From positions 120,335-184,334 of the forward strand of contig NZ_BLAD01000049.1 in the NCBI RefSeq assembly GCF_009687845.1: a stretch of DNA of 64,000 nt. Direction: 5' to 3'. The notes under the pieces are model-generated. The model was not told where the DNA came from, made no database searches, and saw only the letters and a list, made by a program, of their open reading frames with translations. A program made the position numbers and the translations under genes. The DNA comes from Acrocarpospora corrugata (GTDB lineage Bacteria; Actinomycetota; Actinomycetes; Streptosporangiales; Streptosporangiaceae). Each line of letters begins with the position of its first letter. The first letter of the stretch is position 1. Below, in pieces: positions 51,403 to 58,227 of the stretch.

Positions 51403-52688
51403 CCGACTTCACCTTGCGCGTGGATCAGAACAAATACCTTCCCTCGGGAAGCGAGGACGTGCACGCGATCATCACGGTCGAGGCGAGCGGCCCGATCGAG
51501 CGGGCCCCGGCGGTCGAAGCCGCCGAGATCATCATCGTCGACACCTCCGGCTCGATGTCGTACGACAAGATCGCCGAGGCCAGGAAGGCCGCGCAGGCCG
51601 CCATCGACACCCTCCGCGACGGCGTGCACTTCGCGATCGTCGCGGGCACCCACGAAGCCGAGATCGTCTTTCCCGACCGCGCGGTGCTGACGCCGGCGAC
51701 CCCGCAGAGCAGGCGCGCCGCCAAGGAGGCCGTGGCCCGGCTGGTGGCCGGTGGGGGGACCTCGATGGGCCGGTGGCTGCGGTGCGCCGCCGACCTGTTC
51801 AGCGAGTACCAGCGGGCGCACCCCGGCGCGATCAAGCACGCCATCCTGCTGACGGACGGCAAGAACGAGTACGAGCGCGCTCCGGAGTTCGCCGCGAACC
51901 TGTCGTACTGCACGGGGAAGTTCGTCTGCGACTGCCGGGGTGTGGGCGTCGACTGGGTGGTCGCCGAGCTTCGCCAGATCGCCTCCACTCTGCTCGGCAG
52001 CGTGATGGACATCCGGCGGCCCGAGGATCTGGAGGCCGACTTCCGGGCGATGACCCAGGCGGCGATGGGCAAGACGGTCGCGGACGTGGCGCTGCGCCTG
52101 TGGACGCCGCGGGCGGCGACGCTGAACCTCGTCAAGCAGGTTTCGCCGACGCTGGAGGACCTGACCGGCCGCCGTACCGAGGTGGACGCGCTGACCGGCG
52201 ACTACCCCACCGGAGCCTGGGGCGGTGAATCCCGCGAGTACCACATCAGCATGCGGGTGCCCGCCGGGAACGTCGGCCAGGAGATGCGCGCCGGCCTGGT
52301 ACGGCTGGTCCTGCCCGAGTCCGGGGAGGTGCTGGCCAAGGGGAACATCCTGGCGCAGTGGAGCGACGACCCCGTCCAGTCGACCCGCATCAACCCCCGG
52401 GTGGCCCACTACACCGGCCAGCAGGAACTCGCCGCGCTCATCCAGGAGGGCCTGCAGGCCCGCAACGACGGCGATCTGGACACCGCGACCGCCCGGCTCG
52501 GCAAGGCCCGCGGCATCGCCGAGAAGGCCGGCAACGAGGAGACCGCCAAGCTGCTCGACAAGGTGATCGAGGTCGATCCTGAGACGGGAACCGCTCGCCT
52601 CCGGCGGGACGTTGACAAGGCGGACGCGATCGCGCTCGACACCCGGTCGGTCCGTACCGTCCGGATGCGCAAGGACCCGGAGGCCTGA
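51399..52688 (+). CDS. von Willebrand factor A-domain protein
   Basis: A 429-residue protein. The VWA domain occupies residues 40-225 with a full metal site: IIIVDTSGSMSY (DxSxS), then GGGTSMGRW (Thr) and ILLTDGKNEY (Asp). A short Cys insert NLSYCTGKFVCDCRG lies after the last motif. A beta domain (residues 230-345) and a helical end with repeat-like Ala/Gly-rich helices follow. VWA proteins scaffold complexes. GTG 51399 overlaps the phosphatase stop. Its place between phosphatase and FHA genes suggests it is part of the phospho-signalling set. Confidence 0.88.
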   Translation: MTDFTLRVDQNKYLPSGSEDVHAIITVEASGPIERAPAVEAAEIIIVDTSGSMSYDKIAEARKAAQAAIDTLRDGVHFAIVAGTHEAEIVFPDRAVLTPATPQSRRAAKEAVARLVAGGGTSMGRWLRCAADLFSEYQRAHPGAIKHAILLTDGKNEYERAPEFAANLSYCTGKFVCDCRGVGVDWVVAELRQIASTLLGSVMDIRRPEDLEADFRAMTQAAMGKTVADVALRLWTPRAATLNLVKQVSPTLEDLTGRRTEVDALTGDYPTGAWGGESREYHISMRVPAGNVGQEMRAGLVRLVLPESGEVLAKGNILAQWSDDPVQSTRINPRVAHYTGQQELAALIQEGLQARNDGDLDTATARLGKARGIAEKAGNEETAKLLDKVIEVDPETGTARLRRDVDKADAIALDTRSVRTVRMRKDPEA

Positions 52689-52690
52689 GC

Positions 52691-53356
52691 ATGGCGATCT
52701 GTCCGGTAGGGCACGACTCGGCGGACGAGGAGTACTGCGACGTCTGCGGCGCGCTGCTGACGGGCACCCCGGCCCCGGCTCCGGTCGTCGCCCCGGACGC
52801 CGGCCAGCTGGACGACTGTCCCGACTGCGGGACGCCACGTGGCGGCCGATTCTGCGAGAGCTGCGGGTACGACTTCGTCCTCGGCGGCGGGAACCGGGGG
52901 ACGCGGCGCTCCACCCCGTCCACCCCGTCCACCCCGTCCACCCCGGCCACGCCTGCCTCCGCCTGGGTCGCGGTGATCGCGGCGGACCGTGACCACTACC
53001 AGGCGATGATCGCGCAGGGCGGCCCCGACGCGGCCCGCGTCACGTTCCCGCCGTACTGCCCGGAGCGGCGGGTGCCCCTGGTCGGGCCCGAGGTCAGGAT
53101 CGGGCGGCGCAGCCAGTCGCGGGCGCTGGCCCCCGAGATCGACCTGGCCGGCCCGCCCGAGGATCCCGGCGTCTCCCACCTGCACGCGGTGCTGCTCGCA
53201 CAGGCCGACAGGACGTGGCAGCTCGTCGACCCGGGATCCGCCAACGGAACCCTGCTCAACGGCAAGACGGTGGAGCACAACGCGCTGATCCCGCTCGGCG
53301 ACGGGGACCGCATCCACGTCGGCGCGTGGACCAGCATCACGGTGCGGAAGGGCTGA
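52691..53356 (+). CDS. FHA-domain protein with N-terminal zinc ribbons (GarA-like)
   Basis: A 221-residue protein. CPVGHDSADEEYCDVCG and CPDCGTPRGGRFCESCG are two zinc ribbons. A Thr/Ser/Pro linker of four STP repeats follows, then the FHA domain: VRIGRRSQSR, GVSHLHAVLL (SxxH), and DPGSANGTLLNGK (NGT). FHA binds phosphothreonine. In mycobacteria the FHA protein GarA is the PknG substrate; here the Thr-rich linker could supply the phosphosites. The gene is 2 bp after the VWA stop and 1 bp before GlnX. Confidence 0.9.
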   Translation: MAICPVGHDSADEEYCDVCGALLTGTPAPAPVVAPDAGQLDDCPDCGTPRGGRFCESCGYDFVLGGGNRGTRRSTPSTPSTPSTPATPASAWVAVIAADRDHYQAMIAQGGPDAARVTFPPYCPERRVPLVGPEVRIGRRSQSRALAPEIDLAGPPEDPGVSHLHAVLLAQADRTWQLVDPGSANGTLLNGKTVEHNALIPLGDGDRIHVGAWTSITVRKG

Positions 53357-53357
53357 G

Positions 53358-54770
53358 ATGGCCGTCGTCGTCCCCACCACCGGCCCCGCGCCCGCGCCTT
53401 CGCCGTCGCGCGCGCTGCGGCTGCGAACGGTTCCCGGGCGGATCCGCGCCGGCGCCGGTGTCGCCATCCTCGCCGTCGGCCTGCTGTCCGCGCTGATGGG
53501 CGTGGCCCTGGCACACGCCGGGGACGGGCTGCAGGCGATCGGGCACACAGCCGGCCCGCAGGTGGTGGCCACCGCCGACCTGTACTTCGCGCTGAGCGAC
53601 ATGGACGCTCAGGTGGCCACCGTGCTGCTGGCCGGCGAAGAGGGCAGGCCGGGCCGCCAGGCCGCGCTGAACCGCTACGACCAGCGCCGCGCCCAGGCCG
53701 ACAGCGCCGTGCTGCAGGCCGCCGACCTGGCTCGCGGCGACCCGACCGGGCAGATGACCGTGCGCGCCGTACTCGACGGGCTCGGCCGCTACGAGCGGCT
53801 CGCGTCGCGCGCCCTGCTCCTGGACGAGCAGGCCCCGCATGCCGCAGGACCACCCTCGCAGCCGGCTCTCGAGGTATACCGCCAGGCCACCGACCTGATG
53901 CGGCTGGACCTGCTGCCCAAGGCGTACAACCTCACGCTCGACAGCGGAACCGTTGTCAGGCACGCTTACGCGGCCGAGTCGTCCGCCGTGCTGGCCGGCC
54001 GGTTCTGGGTGGCGCTCGGCGGGGCGCTCGTGCTGGCCGTCCTGGTCGCGTTGCAGGTCTTCCTGACCCGCAGGTTCCGCCGGGCGATCAACCCGGCGCT
54101 GCTGGCGGCCACCGTCGTCGTCGGCGTGCTGACCGTCGCGGGAATACTCGTCCTGCAGCGGGCGTCCGACGAGCTGCGGACGGCCAAAGAGGATGGTTTC
54201 GACTCGGTTCTCGTGCTGTCCCGGGCCCGGGCGATCGGAAACAGCCTGCACGGTGACGAGAGCAGGTATCTGCTCGACCCGCAGCGGGCGGACACCTACG
54301 AGCAGGTATACCTGGACAAGTCACAGTCGGTGCTCTACGTCCCCGGCGGGAACCTGGACAAGTACTACGCCGCGGTAGACCAGAGCGTCGCCGCCTTCCC
54401 CGGCAAGGCGGACTTCCTCGGCTTCTACGGCTCGGAGGCCGACCGCGTCACCCTGCCCGGCCAGCGCGAGGCACTGGCCAAGGTGCTCACGCGTTACCAG
54501 CAGTTCCAGCGTGATGACCGGCAGATGCGGCAGTTCGCCACCACGGGCAAGAACGGGGACGCCGTCCGGCAGGCCATGGGCACGTCGTTCGGGGCCTACG
54601 ACGCTGCTCTGGTCGAGCTGACCGCGCAGCGCCGCCAGGCGTTCGACGCCGCCGTGGCGGCGGGCGACCGCGCCCTCGACGGCTGGAACCTGCTGTTGCC
54701 GGGGGCGGCGCTCGCCGCCGCCCTGCTGATCCTGGTCGGCGTCCGGCCCCGGCTCGCCGAATACCGGTGA
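53358..54770 (+). CDS. glnX: GlnX-like membrane sensor
   Basis: A 470-residue protein with four membrane helices: about residues 30-52, 212-234, 244-265 and 447-465. They border two extracytoplasmic domains (about 55-210 and 268-445), both helical and resembling four-helix chemosensory modules. This topology and the position between pknG and glnH match mycobacterial GlnX, which with GlnH senses Asp/Glu and controls PknG. The predicted C terminus is short, so signal transfer to PknG must use the inner loops. Start ATG 53358. Confidence 0.78.
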   Translation: MAVVVPTTGPAPAPSPSRALRLRTVPGRIRAGAGVAILAVGLLSALMGVALAHAGDGLQAIGHTAGPQVVATADLYFALSDMDAQVATVLLAGEEGRPGRQAALNRYDQRRAQADSAVLQAADLARGDPTGQMTVRAVLDGLGRYERLASRALLLDEQAPHAAGPPSQPALEVYRQATDLMRLDLLPKAYNLTLDSGTVVRHAYAAESSAVLAGRFWVALGGALVLAVLVALQVFLTRRFRRAINPALLAATVVVGVLTVAGILVLQRASDELRTAKEDGFDSVLVLSRARAIGNSLHGDESRYLLDPQRADTYEQVYLDKSQSVLYVPGGNLDKYYAAVDQSVAAFPGKADFLGFYGSEADRVTLPGQREALAKVLTRYQQFQRDDRQMRQFATTGKNGDAVRQAMGTSFGAYDAALVELTAQRRQAFDAAVAAGDRALDGWNLLLPGAALAAALLILVGVRPRLAEYR

Positions 54771-54777
54771 AGGGAAG

Positions 54778-55605
54778 ATGCTCATGGTCGCGCTGACCGG
54801 GAGGGGCCGTTCGCGGCGGGTAACCGCCTTGGCGCTGCTTGGGGCCGTGGCGCTGCTGTCAACGGCCTGCGGTGTCGGCTCGTCGGTCCTCGACAGGGAT
54901 CTCCTGGTCATCGGGGTGAAGCCGGACCAGCCCGGGTTGGGGATGAAGCAGGCGGAGGGCGAGTTCGCCGGTTTCGACGTCGACGTGGCCACCTACATCG
55001 CCGGCAAGCTGGGGAAGAACGCCAGGTTCGTCGCGACCCCCTCGTCCGAGCGGGAGAAGGTGCTCATGGACGGCTCGGTGGATCTGGTCGTCGCCACCTA
55101 TTCGATCACTCCGGAACGTAAGACGAAGGTGGCTTTCGGCGGGCCGTACTACGTCGCCCACCAGGACACTCTTGTACGGGCCAGTGAGAGCGCGGTCGCC
55201 GGCGTGCGGGACCTGAAGGGGCGCAAGCTGTGCCAGGTGACCGGGTCGAACTCCTGGCGTCGGGTGAAGGAGGAACGGAAGATCGCCGTGGAGTTGGTCC
55301 AGGCGGCCTCCTACAGCGAGTGCCTGGCCGATCTGAAGGCGGGGAAGGTGGACGCGGTCTCCACCGACGACCTCATCCTGGCCGGCTTCGCGACTGCGGA
55401 CCTGAAGATCGTCAACGCGCCTTTCACGGATGAGCGGTACGGCGTGGGCATCCAGGCCGGGGACCTGGACGGCTGCGAGGCGGTCAACAAGGCCATCACC
55501 GAGATGTACCTGGACGGAACCGCCAAGAAGCTGCTGCAGAAGTGGTTCGGGAAGTCCGGTCTGGCCCTCACTTTCACCGTCCCCCAGTTCGAAGGCTGCG
55601 GCTGA
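54778..55605 (+). CDS. glnH: GlnH-like substrate-binding lipoprotein
   Basis: A 275-residue periplasmic-binding protein (family 3, polar amino acids). The signal peptide ends ALLGAVALLSTAC with a lipid-modified Cys. Core motifs are LVIGVKPDQPGLG, GEFAGFDVDVATYIA, MDGSVDLVVATYSITPER and VAFGGPYYVAHQDTLV. As in mycobacterial GlnH it is beside GlnX and PknG and lacks its own permease, so sensing rather than transport is likely. A second ATG at 54784 is possible. Last gene of the seven-gene operon. Confidence 0.88.
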   Translation: MLMVALTGRGRSRRVTALALLGAVALLSTACGVGSSVLDRDLLVIGVKPDQPGLGMKQAEGEFAGFDVDVATYIAGKLGKNARFVATPSSEREKVLMDGSVDLVVATYSITPERKTKVAFGGPYYVAHQDTLVRASESAVAGVRDLKGRKLCQVTGSNSWRRVKEERKIAVELVQAASYSECLADLKAGKVDAVSTDDLILAGFATADLKIVNAPFTDERYGVGIQAGDLDGCEAVNKAITEMYLDGTAKKLLQKWFGKSGLALTFTVPQFEGCG

Positions 55606-55825
55606 CCTCCGCCGACGACGCGGGGCGCACTTCGCCGCGAGCTCACCTGGCCCCCCGGATCACCCGGGCGCTGAACGACGCCGAGGCGCCGGGCGGGACC
55701 AGGTGGCCATCGACCCTTGTTCAAGATCACGCAGGCTATGACCCATGTTTCCCAAGCCCCCGATTGTCACTCTAAGTAACTGGAGATGACAGATCGTACT
55801 ATTTGCTCAGTGCTTGGAGGAACAC

Positions 55826-56158
55826 ATGCTGCTACAGCACCCCATCCGCGACTGGACGAAGGCCATCCTCGTCGGCGCGCCGCCGCTGCTCGGCCTGTTC
55901 GTCGCAACCGGCCTCACACTCACCGGAACAGCCGAAGCCGGTACGGATCCCGAGCCCACGACCAAGATCGTGAAAAAGCAAGTCACGAACGGCGATACCA
56001 CCGTTGATTGCCCCGTCGGCTACAAGTCCATCGGCAATGGTTACTCCACCTCCTACGAAAGCAGGGTCACCCGAACGTACGTCAACGGCGTCTCTGAGCA
56101 GGTCAAGCCCACCGTCAAAAGGGGCGGGACCGCGTACGCCATCTGCAGGCGCGTTTGA
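55826..56158 (+). CDS. Small secreted protein
   Basis: A 110-residue exported protein. A basic start and hydrophobic segment (ILVGAPPLLGLFVATGLTL) end in an AxA-type site near AEAGT. The mature part has a single Cys pair (TVDCPVGYKS and AICRRV) that could form a disulfide, and Tyr/Ser-rich beta sequence. TTGGAGG lies 6 bases before ATG 55826. No family recognised; a wall-exposed or signalling peptide is possible. Confidence 0.7.
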   Translation: MLLQHPIRDWTKAILVGAPPLLGLFVATGLTLTGTAEAGTDPEPTTKIVKKQVTNGDTTVDCPVGYKSIGNGYSTSYESRVTRTYVNGVSEQVKPTVKRGGTAYAICRRV

Positions 56159-56264
56159 TCACCCGACCCGCAGGTCTTCGCCCCAGAGATAGAGGCGGCC
56201 GTAGAACCGGAACGTCAGGTGACGCTGTGGCGTTCGGGTGCGCCCATGCGTTGGACGATGAAGC

Positions 56265-56300
56265 GCGTCGGGTCCAGGCGAAGTCACCTGGACCCGACGC
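56265..56300. terminator. Perfect 14-bp hairpin between convergent genes
   Basis: GCGTCGGGTCCAGG (56265-56278) pairs perfectly with CCTGGACCCGACGC (56287-56300) around an 8-base loop, between the small secreted protein gene and the convergent esterase gene. It can serve both directions. Confidence 0.88.
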
Positions 56301-56321
56301 CTGCCATCGGCTAGTGGGTGG

Positions 56322-57689
56322 TCATGCCCTGGTCCATCTCTGGGCGGCCTGGCCGTTGCACGTGGCGACGGTCACGGTGGAGCTGTTGCCGGTGCCGGTG
56401 ACGTTGAGGCAGAGGTTGTTGGCGCCGCTGGTCACGGTGCCGTTGGAGTTGAAGGTCCACTGCTGGTTGCTGTTGGTATGGCAGGCCCACAGTTGCACGC
56501 GGGTGCCGGAGCCGGCGTTCGTGGGGGCGTCCAGGCACTTGCCGAGGAGCTGGAGTCTGCCGGAGCCGTAGCTGAAGAGCTGGTTGGCGTTGGTGTGGCA
56601 GTCGTAGATCTGCAACAGGGTGCCGTTGGCGTTGGCGCTGTTGGGGGAGTCGACGCAGCGCCCGGCGCTCTCGTTGCGCAGGCGGAAGCTGGTCGTGGAG
56701 GTCGGGGTGACGGTCGGCGTCACGGTCGGCGTCACGGTCGGGGTGACGGTGGGGGTGGGAGTGGGCGTCGTGCTCCCGAACTGGGAGATGAACTTCCACA
56801 CCTCGCCCTTGGTCCAGGTCTGGGCGCCGTTCTCGGTGTAGGTCCCGTCCACCGGGCCGGGCGTGTGGCCGTTGTCGAACGCGGCCCAGACGACCGGGTA
56901 TCCGGCGCGGCATCCGGAGTAGGCGGTGACGATGTGCGACCGGCTGCCGGAGCCCGGCTCGGGCGGGTTCTGCGCGGTGCAGCCGTTGTTACGGACGAAT
57001 CTGTCGCGCAGCGTCCGTCCTTGCGAGATGTTGAGGACGTTGTCGGTGATGCCGTGCAGTCCCATGTAGGCGATGGGCTGGGTGCCGCCGCTGCATCCGC
57101 TGAGCTGCGCGCCGGAGAACACCGCGACCGCACGGAAGACCGTCGCGCGGCTGCACGCGAGGGAGAAGCTCATGCCGCCGCCGTAGCTGAATCCCATGGC
57201 GAAACGCAGCGAGGGGTCGACGCAGAGATCCGACTCGACCCGCTGCATGATGTCGTCGATGAAGGTGACGTCCTCGCCGCCGGAATTGGCCCAGCCGTTG
57301 TTGAAGCCCTGCGGCGAGACGAAGATCGCGGTGTTGTTCGACAGCTGCCGCTGTCCGTAGTAGGACCAGGAGGCCCCGCTGCTGCCGCCCGAGTCGACGT
57401 CGTTCATGTTGCCGTTCAGCCAGTGCAGGCCGAAGATCAGACGGTAGGGGTTGTTGTTGTTGTAGTTAGCGGGAATCCGCAGAATGTAGGTGCGATTCTT
57501 GCCGCTGGTGGTAATGGTCTGCGTTCCGCTGCTCAATGTCGGGTTCTTGCCGCATCCCGAGGTTCCCGCGAGCGCGGCGGCGGTGGACGCCGAGGCGTGT
57601 GTGCCGCTGCTCATCGCCGCGTGCCCCGTCACCAGGACGACAGCCGCCGCGAGCGCCACTGTCCCGAGAATGGACCTATGCTTTAACAT
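56322..57689 (-). CDS. Secreted feruloyl-esterase-like enzyme with ricin-type lectin domain
   Basis: A 455-residue exported enzyme. The signal peptide runs to about residue 35. The catalytic alpha/beta domain (residues 45-310) has the nucleophile elbow AMGFSYGGGMSFSLACSR, several Cys for disulfides, and the late His in AAFDNGHTPGPVDG, as in esterase family 1/PHB-depolymerase-like feruloyl esterases. A repetitive Thr/Pro/Val linker follows, then a ricin B-type trefoil with RCVDSPNSANANGTLLQIYDC and two more QxW-type repeats (CBM13) to bind xylan. GAGGGAA precedes ATG 57689. It probably frees phenolic acids from plant cell walls. Confidence 0.9.
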   Translation of the reverse strand: MLKHRSILGTVALAAAVVLVTGHAAMSSGTHASASTAAALAGTSGCGKNPTLSSGTQTITTSGKNRTYILRIPANYNNNNPYRLIFGLHWLNGNMNDVDSGGSSGASWSYYGQRQLSNNTAIFVSPQGFNNGWANSGGEDVTFIDDIMQRVESDLCVDPSLRFAMGFSYGGGMSFSLACSRATVFRAVAVFSGAQLSGCSGGTQPIAYMGLHGITDNVLNISQGRTLRDRFVRNNGCTAQNPPEPGSGSRSHIVTAYSGCRAGYPVVWAAFDNGHTPGPVDGTYTENGAQTWTKGEVWKFISQFGSTTPTPTPTVTPTVTPTVTPTVTPTSTTSFRLRNESAGRCVDSPNSANANGTLLQIYDCHTNANQLFSYGSGRLQLLGKCLDAPTNAGSGTRVQLWACHTNSNQQWTFNSNGTVTSGANNLCLNVTGTGNSSTVTVATCNGQAAQRWTRA

Positions 57690-57791
57690 TTGCGATTCCC
57701 TCTGGCTGTTGGGACCGGGCCGGACGATAAAGACATGTTCTGCGTTCCTCTCCATCAGCGGCATCGAATGCCCGGGCTCCGGAATCGGAGA

Positions 57792-57805
57792 TGTGAGCGC
57801 TAACA
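57792..57805 (-). promoter_or_regulatory. LacI-family-type operator upstream of the esterase gene
   Basis: TGTGAGCGCTAACA has the central GAGCGCT(C/A) dyad of LacI-family sites (compare GAGCGCTC in actinobacterial glycan regulators). It lies about 100 bp before the esterase ATG, suggesting control by a sugar-responsive repressor encoded elsewhere. Confidence 0.6.
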
Positions 57806-58171
57806 TTCACGGGGGACTTATCGGTATGCCGCTTGCGCGCTGTATGGGGTGTAGTGCAAGGGAGCAAATACGACCCGATTGTGGATGTCAAGTAACTTGA
57901 TTCGCAGCCCCGGACACCGGGCCCTCGGGGCGTGCCCCTGCGCGTGCTGGCCAGGGAAGGCTCGTGCCCGCTCGCGGCGTACCGGATGAAACTTTCGTAG
58001 TGAATAGTCGGTCGCGTGCCGGACGGAGGGCAGTGGCTCCCGAAATATGATCATGGGATGCCGTCGTCACGTGCTATTGCGCCCTGCTCGGAAGTTTTGA
58101 CGGAATTCCGATAGTTTCGGCCGGTATCGGCCAACCCCGGGGCGCGTGGGTCGGGGGGCCGTCATCAAGGC

Positions 58172-58203
58172 GGGTCCCTCGCGACGTGTGACGCGGAGGA
58201 CCC
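58172..58203 (-). terminator. Hairpin after the RCC1/DUF3616 gene
   Basis: GGGTCCCTCGCG and CGCGGAGGACCC pair with 10 of 12 matches around an 8-base loop, 25-55 bases beyond the stop codon at 58228. Confidence 0.6.
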
Positions 58204-58227
58204 TGAGATGCCGGAACCGACCTACGG

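Larger units (their letters stand above)
57690..58227. other. Gene-free region carrying the esterase promoter
   Basis: No convincing gene. It holds a LacI-like operator (57792-57805), a GGCCG-GTAT-CGGCC dyad at 58119-58132, and a hairpin at 58172-58203 next to the end of the RCC1/DUF3616 gene. Confidence 0.7.

Noticed and set aside
52915..52960. CCACCCCGT tandem units considered as a CRISPR-like or minisatellite element
   Set aside because: They encode the STP linker repeats of the FHA protein and have no spacers.
56700..56770. GGTCGGCGTCAC-type repeats considered as a separate repeat element
   Set aside because: They encode the Thr-Pro-Thr-Val linker of the esterase.
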